This document shows, in pieces, positions 57,566 through 63,953 of a DNA stretch of 63,953 nucleotides (within the stretch, counting starts at the first letter, position 1; the number at the start of each line of letters is the position of its first letter). A program made the position numbers and the translations under genes. The notes under the pieces are model-generated. The model made no database searches, was not told the origin of the DNA, and saw only the letters and a list, made by a program, of their open reading frames with translations. The stretch comes from a virus: positions 1-63,953 of IMG/VR virus record IMGVR_UViG_3300009081_000013; one strand, 5' to 3'.

Positions 57566-57594
57566 TTGACACCACACCATTGGGACCTTAGGAG
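57566..57594 (+). promoter_or_regulatory. Promoter of the shared-spacer family, degenerate copy
   Basis: TTGACA (57566-57571), then CCACACCATTGGGACCT, then TAGGAG. It aligns over its full length with copies 2 and 3, but the -10 box is poor and overlaps the ribosome site of the gene at 57601. Confidence 0.5.
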
Positions 57595-57600
57595 AACACC

Positions 57601-57861
57601 ATGCACCTTGAAAAATCAATCAATTTACCCACCCTGCTCTGTGTCGCCTGCCGCGCCTCCCCGGCCTCGGGCATCTACACAGATGGCTTGATCCACGCGC
57701 CGCTTTGTTCCGACTGTTCACCCAAACCAACGAGCGCAATTTACGCCGCGATTATGGAGACGACCAATGCTGTGCCCCCCCTTAAACTGCACAAACATGT
57801 CCGAAGCCGGTTGCCTCGCCAATCAATCCCTTGCCTCCCGAGCCGCAACCAAAGTGAGTAA
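57601..57861 (+). CDS. Small zinc-site protein
   Basis: An 86-residue protein with LLCVACRASPAS (CxxC at 14-17) and PLCSDCSPK (CxxC at 36-39), a one-site zinc finger. The C-terminal 30 residues overlap the next gene in another frame and may be less constrained. AGGAGAACACC site. Confidence 0.55.
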   Translation: MHLEKSINLPTLLCVACRASPASGIYTDGLIHAPLCSDCSPKPTSAIYAAIMETTNAVPPLKLHKHVRSRLPRQSIPCLPSRNQSE

Positions 57862-58102
57862 ATGCAACCCCCAATCAATCCGGGCGCGGTCGGCCATGGC
57901 CGCGCTCACAGACCAGGAACTTGACCGCCTGCGCGCCTGTTCGGGGTGCCCGTGCTGCGCGCCCGGCACGCGTAACACGCTCGCTGCCGCCAAGACCGCG
58001 CTCGCCGCGCAATGGAAACGCTCCTTCAGCCTTGCCGAAGCTGCGCTCGAAAAAGGTGGACATTCACGGCTGGGCTACGCCCCCAAACCAAGGAGAATAT
58101 GA
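57767..58102 (+). CDS. Cys-rich hypothetical protein
   Basis: A 111-residue protein with CPPLNCTNMSEAGC near the start and CSGCPCC at about 58-64, then a helical KTALAAQWKRSFSLAEAAL region. Start ATG at 57767 behind GGAG, inside the preceding gene (95-bp overlap). The ordered cysteines suggest the frame is used. Confidence 0.5.
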   Translation: MLCPPLNCTNMSEAGCLANQSLASRAATKVSKCNPQSIRARSAMAALTDQELDRLRACSGCPCCAPGTRNTLAAAKTALAAQWKRSFSLAEAALEKGGHSRLGYAPKPRRI

Positions 58103-58104
58103 CC

Positions 58105-58650
58105 ATGACCAAAATCGAACAGCTGCGCGTCTATTGCCGCACGGTGGGCAAGCCTTTCACCTCCAAAGAAGCGCTCGCCGCCGTGCCCATGGGAAAGTCG
58201 TGCATGTCCGTCTATTTGCCCACGTTGGCCAAACAAGGCTTGATCCGCAACAGTGGTCACCGCGTTGACGGCTTGTACCTTTACGAACTGGTCCAGGACG
58301 CGCGGGCCGATGTGGATACCGTTGAACGTCCTGTGGACGAACCTAAGCCCTCGACAAAAGCCAAGGCAATGCCCTCCTCCCTTTCCCTGGATGACATTGG
58401 CGCCGCCGTCATGGGCCACGTCGAGCGCCTGGAGCGCCGCATAGCCACCTTGGAAGGCCAAGCCAAGGACACCGCCACACAGGCTCGCCTGCGCGCCGCT
58501 GAACACAAACGCGCGCTGGATGAGAAAGAACAAGAGAAGCGGCGGCTGGCCGACACCATTGTCGAGCTGAACGGGCGCATCGCTGCCCTCCAAGTCGTTC
58601 GCCGTCCGGCTGTCGCCGTGGGGCGGTTTTTTGAGGGGGTGGGGAAATGA
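58105..58650 (+). CDS. Winged-helix plus coiled-coil protein
   Basis: A 181-residue protein. Residues 1-65 look like a winged helix (KPFTSKEALAAVPMGKSCMS; VYLPTLAKQGLIRN). After a Pro/Lys linker, residues 95-165 form a long charged coiled coil (RLERRIATLEGQAKDTATQA). Probably a DNA-binding, dimerising regulator. ATG at 58105 or 58099, both behind AAGGAG. Confidence 0.6.
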   Translation: MTKIEQLRVYCRTVGKPFTSKEALAAVPMGKSCMSVYLPTLAKQGLIRNSGHRVDGLYLYELVQDARADVDTVERPVDEPKPSTKAKAMPSSLSLDDIGAAVMGHVERLERRIATLEGQAKDTATQARLRAAEHKRALDEKEQEKRRLADTIVELNGRIAALQVVRRPAVAVGRFFEGVGK

Positions 58651-58898
58651 GCCGAAAATATTGGCGCGACTTAGAGTTGGAGAGCATGACCCCGCCTTTC
58701 GAGGACGACCCACCGGCGAACAAGCCAAGTCTTGAGTCCATTCAGAGATGGTTGGATGAGCGCATGGTGAGTTACACCGACTCGCGCCAGCCGACGGAGG
58801 AGGAAGTCACCATCGCTTGGCTGTTGTGCGAAGTTGAAAGACTGAAAAAGCTGTTGACAACACCGAACGCCGATCCTAAGATGGGTCCCGAAGCCTAA
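58647..58898 (+). CDS. Small acidic protein
   Basis: An 83-residue protein coupled by ATGA to the preceding gene. Pro-rich start, then helices (SLESIQRWLDERMVSYTD; VTIAWLLCEVERLKKLL). A terminator follows, so it ends the transcription unit. Confidence 0.55.
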   Translation: MSRKYWRDLELESMTPPFEDDPPANKPSLESIQRWLDERMVSYTDSRQPTEEEVTIAWLLCEVERLKKLLTTPNADPKMGPEA

Positions 58899-58934
58899 TT
58901 CATCTTACCCCGATCCACCCCCTCCCCCCACGTT

Positions 58935-58971
58935 GAGGCTCGATGGCACCGCCGTCGAGCCTCTTTCTTTT
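58935..58971 (+). terminator. Rho-independent terminator
   Basis: Stem GAGGCTCGA / TCGAGCCTC with an 11-base loop, followed by TTTCTTTTT. It ends the plus-strand early-type block. Confidence 0.9.
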
Positions 58972-59024
58972 TGTCCTCGGCTCGCTGATAGCCTCCAGGA
59001 GCCGACTTTATTCCATGGGGCGTG

Positions 59025-59372
59025 TCAGCAGCCGGCCAATGGGTCGAACTCATCCTGGCGCTCATCCAAGGTGTGGTACGTTTCATCCTTGTGACAGTCC
59101 ACGCACAGGGTTTCGAGCTGGGATGGATCGCAGAGCAGGTACTCCCTGACGGCGGCAATAAGCGCTGCCCAGTTTTGGATGCCGCCATTTTTGTGGTGAA
59201 CTTCCACTTTGACGATATGGTCTTTCCGCCGAGACTGTTTCACGCCGCAACGCTGACAAGTGTATTTGTCGGCTTTGATCCGCGACCCTCTCTCGCGGGA
59301 ACGGAGGAAGAGCTGGCGGAAGGTGGAGCGGATTTGCGAGTTCGTGGTGCGGGTGGGATCCTTTTTAGCCAA
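59025..59372 (-). CDS. HNH endonuclease
   Basis: A 115-residue product from TTG at 59372 with AAGGAGG upstream. CQRCGVKQ (about 39-46), KVEVHHKNGG (about 55-64), an asparagine about 10 residues later, and LCVDCHKDE (about 88-96) make a zinc-ribbon HNH nuclease. Stand-alone, next to the candidate origin. Confidence 0.85.
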   Translation of the reverse strand: MAKKDPTRTTNSQIRSTFRQLFLRSRERGSRIKADKYTCQRCGVKQSRRKDHIVKVEVHHKNGGIQNWAALIAAVREYLLCDPSQLETLCVDCHKDETYHTLDERQDEFDPLAGC

Positions 59373-59868
59373 TGTACTTTAAGCCTCCTTAACTTAAACT
59401 CAGTTAGCGCTCGCGTCAGTTGCTACAGGTTGGGGAGATAACCGTCGGACGGGATAACCGTCCAGACGTATCTCCCTAAGCAACTTGCATTTGGACTGTT
59501 TGACCACCCGACGGTTATTAAGTATTGGAATTTACAACAAAAAGATTTTTTGGGAAACCGTCCGGGAAACCGTCCGACGGTTAAACCCTCCGACGGTTTG
59601 CACAAAAGTGCACATTTTTCTTCTATGTCCTTGATTTTATTCATAGCGAGCAAACCGTCCGAACCTTAACTGTTTTAAACTGTTTAGCCGTTTTAAGCCT
59701 TAACTCGTCTAAACTCCAACCATTTTGTGCACAAAAGTAGACACTTTTTAAGCTTAACTCGTCTAAACCACCGGGAAACTGTGTCTAAAAAACAACACTT
59801 TAAGCTTAACTCACTTCTACTGCCGGGAACTTTAGCCGGCTTAACACGCGGGAACTGTTTAGCGCAGT
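59373..59868. other. AT-rich repeat region, candidate replication origin
   Basis: 496 bp with no convincing gene. ACCGTC[CG]GACGG-type sites occur at least six times between about 59450 and 59665, some palindromic. A second repeat, TTAAG[C]CTTAACTCGTCTAAAC, lies at about 59694 and 59749 with a shortened copy at about 59800. Two GTGCACAAAAG-like elements and several GGGAA[AC]CTGT copies add to it. Iterated sites in AT-rich DNA next to a prim-pol/RepA-type gene suggest an origin. Confidence 0.55.
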
Positions 59869-61869
59869 TTAGCAGACCAAAACCCGCCCAATCCCCGCCG
59901 CAGATTTGCCTGTGCTGCCGGTTATCATCACCCGTTCGAACAATTCTTCGACCACCGTGACCGTTTCTTCCTCGGGAAAAGCATGCTTGATCCGATTCTC
60001 CAACCCTCTTTGGCCTGACTTTCCGACCATCGCGGACAGCTCGGCAGCCCGGGGACGCCTGTCGTCCTTCGCGTCAGAAAGGATGCCCGCGGCCAAAGAA
60101 TAGATGGTCTTTTCGCCTTCTCGCAGAATGCGACCGGCCACTTCTTCGCGCAGCAGGTCTTCTTCGTCGGCCGCGCTGACATATTCGAGCACAGCCATCT
60201 CCGGCACCGCGACCACATCCTCATCATCAAAGAACATTTTGCGGGTCTGCATCTTGAACCAGTGGGGGGATTTGGACTTGCGTGACATATTGGCTTTGGC
60301 CGAATCGAGCCGGCGGTAAAGATCACTGTCGGCGATGGGGACGTTGAACTGCGCGGCCTCTTTGTCGGTCATGGTGTAAAGAGTGTGGGCCACGCGCACA
60401 CTGGAGATAAAGGCCGTAGCACCGCGGGATTTATCCGCATTGCCGGGGTCGGCTTTTCCTTTGGACATGTGGTGCACGAGAGAAACTGCGCAGCCGGTTT
60501 CTTCGGTGATGTCTTGGAACTGCTGGAGCACAAGGTCAATGCCGTCGTTGTCATTTTCTTTCACCGAGTGGCAGCGCACAAACGGGTCAACGATGAGCAG
60601 TTTGATGTCTCTTTCGCGGACACCTTGGACGAGTTCGGCGACGGCGGCATGGTTGATCACCATTCCTTTTTTGGGGTCGTCGGTGACAAGCTTCATCCGT
60701 TTGGATGTGACGGTGAGTTTGCCTTCGAGGGCGTCCAAAGGGATCCTGTGGTGGTCAGCGGCGGCGATGATGCGGCGGCGCAGCTCGTCCATCGGATCTT
60801 CGGTGTTGATGTACCACACGTTGCCGGGCTCGGAGACTTCACTGAAGGTGAGGTTTTTTCCGGTCGCCATGGCCAGCGCCTCGACAATGACAAGCGAGGA
60901 TTTGCCGGTGCCGCCGGGGGCGACGGTTGCGGTTGTGAATCCTTTAATATAGCGGCCACGCATGAGCCACTGGCGCTTGGTCAATCGGGCGCGCTCAGCT
61001 TCGCAGATGCTGATCGTCTCTTCTTTGCCGGAGGCGAACATCACGTTGACCGATGCGCAGCCGAGGGGGCTTTCCCGGTTCTTGTACGCCTGGACGACGC
61101 ACTTTCTCACGTCCGCTTCGGTGAAGTCATGATCATATTCGATCTTCGGTGAGTACACCGACAGCATCAGCTTTATGGCTGTCGGGATGGTGATGTTCAG
61201 ATCGCCCAGCTTGCGGCCGACCCGCAGGCAGGTGTCGTCACGCACTCTTTTTTCTGCTGGCTTGGCTTCGGTAGCCAGATACTCCGCAGCGGCGATGATG
61301 TCGTCCACGGTGTCGGGTGCCCGGGTGAAAGTCGAGGTGTCCACCAACGGGTCTTTGGGCGCCGGCAGCGGGCCGAGCCGATCAGTCACCCACATAGGGA
61401 TAAACGGCAGTTTCGCAGCATCTGAGGTTATGGTGTAAACCCCGCCGTCTACCACCGAACCTGGGATGAGGACATATCCACCCTTGCTTTTGGAATCAAC
61501 GCTGGGGCCAATGACACTCGCTGTGGATTTGGTGCTCCCACGGAAGTACCGGTGCTGGCCACCCGAAGGTGTCAACACGGTGAAGGGCGACTCAACAGGG
61601 GGCAGTGCTTTGATTGTCTCATAGCCGTTCGGCCGCCCTGGTTTGCAGTCAATGTCAATGATGGAGAGCCCAGACTTGTCGCAGTCAAGACCCCAATTGC
61701 AGTCGGGGTGCCGTGCGGCCATCGTTCGTACTTCGGCCGGATCGACGGTCGATTTGTTCTGCCAGCCAACCTCGCATGGCTCTTTGGAGTTGCCTTTTTT
61801 TACCGGGAAAACATAGTAGCCGCGCTTGGCGAAATCCAGAGCGCAGTCCAGAGGTGTGTTATCGGACAA
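59869..61869 (-). CDS. Prim-pol primase fused to RepA-like ATPase
   Basis: A 666-residue replication protein; TTG at 61869 (GGGGAGGT six bases upstream) chosen over the longer frame. The N-terminal bifunctional prim-pol domain has GLDCDKSGLSIIDIDCK (about 59-75, DxD) and HRYFRG (about 105). After a helical linker, the RecA-type ATPase has PGGTGKSS (Walker A, about 324), INTEDP, LLIVDPF (Walker B, about 421) and SLVHHMSKG (about 450). The C-terminal 100 residues may be a winged helix. It should prime and open DNA at the origin. Confidence 0.88.
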   Translation of the reverse strand: MSDNTPLDCALDFAKRGYYVFPVKKGNSKEPCEVGWQNKSTVDPAEVRTMAARHPDCNWGLDCDKSGLSIIDIDCKPGRPNGYETIKALPPVESPFTVLTPSGGQHRYFRGSTKSTASVIGPSVDSKSKGGYVLIPGSVVDGGVYTITSDAAKLPFIPMWVTDRLGPLPAPKDPLVDTSTFTRAPDTVDDIIAAAEYLATEAKPAEKRVRDDTCLRVGRKLGDLNITIPTAIKLMLSVYSPKIEYDHDFTEADVRKCVVQAYKNRESPLGCASVNVMFASGKEETISICEAERARLTKRQWLMRGRYIKGFTTATVAPGGTGKSSLVIVEALAMATGKNLTFSEVSEPGNVWYINTEDPMDELRRRIIAAADHHRIPLDALEGKLTVTSKRMKLVTDDPKKGMVINHAAVAELVQGVRERDIKLLIVDPFVRCHSVKENDNDGIDLVLQQFQDITEETGCAVSLVHHMSKGKADPGNADKSRGATAFISSVRVAHTLYTMTDKEAAQFNVPIADSDLYRRLDSAKANMSRKSKSPHWFKMQTRKMFFDDEDVVAVPEMAVLEYVSAADEEDLLREEVAGRILREGEKTIYSLAAGILSDAKDDRRPRAAELSAMVGKSGQRGLENRIKHAFPEEETVTVVEELFERVMITGSTGKSAAGIGRVLVC

Positions 61870-62398
61870 CCGGCACCTCCCCAAATTCGAAGCGCGCGCC
61901 CCTTACATTTTCTATGATCTTCATATAGTCTTTGTAGTAAGGGCCTTCGTTGTTCAACATGAATTGGGACAAGAAGTGCAAGAAATATCCCCTTTGGTGG
62001 GAGTAGCTGGATACTGTGCTTATCTGCCCAAATGGCCGGAGGATGTTGCTGGAGGGATAGATTTTTATCCAAATGTTGTCACAGTAAGAAGGAGCGCCGC
62101 AGAGTATGTTCACAAGAAAGTCACCCTCTGTGGCCAACTCCCAAGCGAGATCCAGTTCGTGCAAAGACGGGGCTTCGCCTTTGATTTCGATCCACTCACC
62201 AGTCGCGGGGAGCCGATGTGGCAGAACTGTCGGGTGGTACGGTAGCCAGAAGTCGGGCAGATACCGGCCGGACGGCAGCTCGTACCCCTCTTTTTCGTAC
62301 TCAAATTTGATGTTGAGCTGGTTAAATAGGACAGCCCACCTGGCTTCGGTGCGGCTGCGAAATCGCCATCCATTCCAACAAGTTTCAATCGCTTTCAT
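61859..62398 (-). CDS. PD-(D/E)XK nuclease
   Basis: A 179-residue protein with the phage-type pattern WRFRSRTEARWAVLF (about 11-25, conserved acidic), LPDFWLP (about 47-53) and EWIEIKGEAP (about 68-77), the E...PD...ExK catalytic series. Resembles the small restriction-endonuclease-like proteins near phage primases. Probably a structure-specific or nicking nuclease in replication. Overlaps the primase gene by 11 bp. Confidence 0.8.
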   Translation of the reverse strand: MKAIETCWNGWRFRSRTEARWAVLFNQLNIKFEYEKEGYELPSGRYLPDFWLPYHPTVLPHRLPATGEWIEIKGEAPSLHELDLAWELATEGDFLVNILCGAPSYCDNIWIKIYPSSNILRPFGQISTVSSYSHQRGYFLHFLSQFMLNNEGPYYKDYMKIIENVRGARFEFGEVPVVR

Positions 62399-62411
62399 CG
62401 TCGGGGCGCTC

Positions 62412-62564
62412 CTATCTGGTGGGCGGATTGAAGATCAGCATGCGGACGTAGGCGCTCACTGACATGGGGCGACCGTCGGGGCCGAGCTCAGCGTCGGCCT
62501 TTTCTTTAAGGATCTTTTTCTCGTCATCGGACAGCCAGATTACAAGTTGCCGTTTCGTTCTCAT
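62412..62564 (-). CDS. Small ribbon-helix-helix-like protein
   Basis: A 50-residue basic protein. KRQLVIWLSDDEKKILKEKA followed by a loop and SVSAYVRMLIF is the strand-helix-helix order of mobilisation/plasmid-type ribbon-helix-helix proteins. First gene of the replication transcript, right behind its promoter, so autoregulation is likely. Confidence 0.6.
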   Translation of the reverse strand: MRTKRQLVIWLSDDEKKILKEKADAELGPDGRPMSVSAYVRMLIFNPPTR

Positions 62565-62611
62565 TGGGTAAGTCAGTCCTCCGTGGGGGTGTGATGGTAG
62601 AATTTATGCAC

Positions 62612-62640
62612 ATTATACATTCCCCCCACACAAACAGCAA
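62612..62640 (-). promoter_or_regulatory. Promoter of the minus-strand replication block
   Basis: On the minus strand TTGCTG (62640-62635), 17 bp, TATAAT (62617-62612). It precedes the small DNA-binding gene and the prim-pol gene. Confidence 0.65.
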
Positions 62641-62674
62641 GCAGCCCAAACTTTCTTCCCCCAGCATTTTCCTC

Positions 62675-62703
62675 TTGACAGCACACAATCGGGAACTCAT
62701 AAG
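62675..62703 (+). promoter_or_regulatory. Promoter of the shared-spacer family, copy 3
   Basis: TTGACA (62675-62680), 17 bp including ACACAATCGGGAAC, CATAAG (62698-62703). It diverges from the minus-strand promoter at 62612-62640 and drives the genes from 62734 through the contig junction. Confidence 0.75.
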
Positions 62704-62733
62704 CGGAATACACCCCGAACAAAGGAGAAAACG

Positions 62734-63141
62734 ATGATTCAAGAATTTGTGGGCCGATTCATGGCGAACAAGGAAATCCTGGCGGCGCAGTTTCGCCTCA
62801 CCCCGCCGAGCGATTACGAAGATCTGGTGCGCAGTACTATCAAATTGATAGCGGGCGAGGAGGAGTATGACGACCCCGATCCGGAGCGCGTCCACAAGAT
62901 TGACGATGGTGATTACCAAGGCACGCTGGTCTTTGTCATCGGCGCGCAAGGCTACCAGCCTGATCGCTATTGGTACGTCAAGGTTGGCTACGGGTCTTGC
63001 TCTGGCTGTGACACCTTGCAGCGCATCGAGGCTGATGGTGAGTTCGACGAGTCACCGAACGAAGGACAGGTTGCTGATTACGTAACCTTGGCGCTGCACA
63101 TCGTTCAAGGATTAAAGGAGATGGGCGATGAAGTTGTTTAA
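62734..63141 (+). CDS. Hypothetical protein
   Basis: A 135-residue alpha/beta acidic protein. DYQGTLVFVIGAQGYQPDRY and WYVKVGYGSCSGCDTLQRIE, with a conserved SCSGCD, is a frequent phage protein of unknown function. First gene after promoter copy 3, AAAGGAG site. Confidence 0.7.
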   Translation: MIQEFVGRFMANKEILAAQFRLTPPSDYEDLVRSTIKLIAGEEEYDDPDPERVHKIDDGDYQGTLVFVIGAQGYQPDRYWYVKVGYGSCSGCDTLQRIEADGEFDESPNEGQVADYVTLALHIVQGLKEMGDEVV

Positions 63142-63193
63142 ACTGACGACCAAAGAGAACACCGCCACTCAAGCCAGTAGGAGAAAACGATGA
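63128..63193 (+). pseudogene. Truncated duplicate of the 63374 gene's 5' end
   Basis: A 21-codon frame MKLFKLTTKENTATQASRRKR. Its first 12 codons are nearly identical in DNA to the start of the gene at 63374 (MKLFKLTTKENT). It is either a decayed tandem duplicate or a short coupled leader. Confidence 0.6.
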
Positions 63194-63387
63194 AACGAAA
63201 ACATGCCGAAGATTTCCACGACGTATATGCTTACTATGCGTACATCGATCGAGTGTTTGAGCTGCTGGCCGAAGCCCTTGACCATTTGGATTATTGTGGC
63301 TGGGGGGATGGCTGGGAGCGGGAGGTTTCGCAGAACATACGAAAACGAGCGGATGATTTTAAAGGAGAACACGATGAAGCTGTTTAA
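63190..63387 (+). CDS. Small helical protein
   Basis: A 65-residue protein rich in aromatic and acidic residues (YAYYAYIDRVFELLAEALDH), AGGAGAAAACG site. It sits between the truncated duplicate and the full-length gene, overlapping the latter by 14 bp. Confidence 0.55.
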   Translation: MKRKHAEDFHDVYAYYAYIDRVFELLAEALDHLDYCGWGDGWEREVSQNIRKRADDFKGEHDEAV

Positions 63388-63953
63388 ACTGACGACCAAA
63401 GAGAACACCACCAAAGGAGACACGCTGTGGGGAACAAACGTGACTCACCGCCTTCCCGCCAGGGAAGACCCTCGCCTCTGCACCTCAACAGTGATTCACG
63501 CCTATGACGATTTGAATCTGGCCCTGCTGCTTAACCCTATTCACGGTGGTTTCGAGCCCTTTAACATTTGGGAAGCAGAAGGCGAGGTTGTGGTGCGTGA
63601 TTGGGGAAAAGTCGGCTGCTTTGAGCTGACGACGGTGCGCCAAATCGGGCTGCCACAGTGGTATGTCGAACGACGAATAGCGGTGTGTGTTGAGTTTGCT
63701 AAGCTATGTGCCGCCGCCGCCGCTCGCTCCGCCACTCGCTACGCCGTCGACGCCGCTTGCTACGCCGACGCCACTCGCTACGCCGCCGCTCGCTCCGCCG
63801 CTCGCTCCGCCGCTCGCTCCGCCGCTGACGCCGCCGCTGACGCTGCCGCTCGTTGCGCCGCCGATGCCGCTCGTTACGCCGCTGACGCTGCCGCTCGTTA
63901 CGCCGCTGACGCTGCCGCTCGTTACGCCGCTGACGCTGCCGCTCGTTACGCCG
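63374..63953 (+). CDS. Alanine-rich repeat protein, N-terminal part (continues at 1)
   Basis: ATG at 63374 behind AAAGGAG. The N-terminal domain of about 110 residues (MKLFKLTTKENTTKGDTLWG; LALLLNPIHGGFEPFNIWEA; CFELTTVRQIGLPQWYVERR) is conserved in a family of phage proteins with Ala-rich tails. After FAKLCAAAAA the sequence turns into Ala/Arg/Ser/Tyr/Asp repeats that settle into exact AADAAARY units at 63878. It runs off the window and ends at 290 once the circle is closed. Function unknown. Confidence 0.8.
   Translation, partial: MKLFKLTTKENTTKGDTLWGTNVTHRLPAREDPRLCTSTVIHAYDDLNLALLLNPIHGGFEPFNIWEAEGEVVVRDWGKVGCFELTTVRQIGLPQWYVERRIAVCVEFAKLCAAAAARSATRYAVDAACYADATRYAAARSAARSAARSAADAAADAAARCAADAARYAADAAARYAADAAARYAADAAARYA
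63878..63953 (+). repeat. 24-bp tandem repeat, end of contig
   Basis: Three exact 24-bp units and four bases of a fourth. 63876-63953 equals 1-78, showing that the genome is circular or circularly permuted and that the assembler stopped within this array. Confidence 0.95.

Noticed and set aside
59423-59653. 76-codon minus-strand frame in the repeat region
   Set aside because: Built from the ACCGTC repeats; no ribosome site and no plausible protein composition.

Overview
The window is an essentially complete genome of a tailed double-stranded DNA phage, probably short-tailed (podovirus-like), opened at an arbitrary point. The last 78 bases (63876-63953) are identical to the first 78 (1-78), and both ends lie inside the same alanine-rich repeat gene. 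The contig therefore closes into a circle of roughly 63.9 kb, but the number of 24-bp repeat units at the junction is unknown. Genes are packed with ATGA/GTGA/TAATG overlaps and AGGAG-type ribosome binding sites. Several products have lipoproteins' lipoboxes or Sec signal peptides, which points to a bacterial host, most likely a diderm; nothing in the sequence names the host. I saw no tRNA, rRNA, CRISPR array or insertion sequence.

Layout. (1) 1-14592, plus strand: small zinc-ribbon and membrane proteins, then the replication/recombination block: SNF2-like helicase, DUF2800-type PD-(D/E)XK nuclease, DUF2815-type probable ssDNA-binding protein, and a family A DNA polymerase with proofreading motifs. 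After it come a nucleotidyltransferase, a two-repeat SH3/KOW-like protein, two exported small proteins and a P-loop kinase. (2) 14640-47280, minus strand, with transcription running from the terminase end downwards: terminase small and large subunits, portal, scaffold, N4-gp56-like capsid protein, connector and tail proteins, a 1632-residue virion protein carrying a metallopeptidase motif, a host-interaction cluster (a 1182-residue fibre, two lectin-like proteins and a pectate-lyase-like protein), a lysis region (membrane proteins, SleB-like hydrolase, permuted NlpC/P60-like protein) and a metallophosphoesterase. One plus-strand lipoprotein gene (36879-37253) with its own promoter interrupts the block and looks like a moron. 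(3) 47426-51649, plus strand: zinc-ribbon proteins, a small tyrosine recombinase and a PAPS-reductase-like PP-loop enzyme. (4) 51768-53051, minus strand: Dam-type methyltransferase and an HNH/AP2 endonuclease. (5) 53052-53734: noncoding, with a perfect 11-7-11 inverted repeat, a TGTCTCA site cluster, a 17-bp palindrome and a strong promoter. (6) 53735-58898, plus strand: many very small early-type genes. (7) 59025-62564, minus strand: HNH endonuclease, an AT-rich iteron-like region that could be the origin, prim-pol/RepA-type ATPase, PD-(D/E)XK nuclease and a small probable DNA-binding protein. (8) 62734-63953 continuing into 1-290: small genes and the alanine-rich repeat protein.

How it works together. 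At least three, probably four, plus-strand promoters share not only TTGACA and a CATAAG-like -10 box at exactly 17 bp but also the spacer ACACAATCGGGAAC. They stand ahead of the replication block, the nucleotidyltransferase block, the end-of-genome block and, more weakly, an accessory block, so they look like one co-regulated set. The late genes start from a separate promoter at 47324-47352 that diverges from the recombinase block.

The points I would look at first are: the signal peptides on all four large fibre/lectin/lyase proteins, two of which share a C-terminal GTG[SG]Y tail; the 11-7-11 inverted repeat, which has the geometry of a tyrosine-recombinase core site; the repeat-rich region at 59440-59868; and the expandable AADAAARY helix encoded across the contig ends. 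All family names rest on motifs read by eye; no database search was run.
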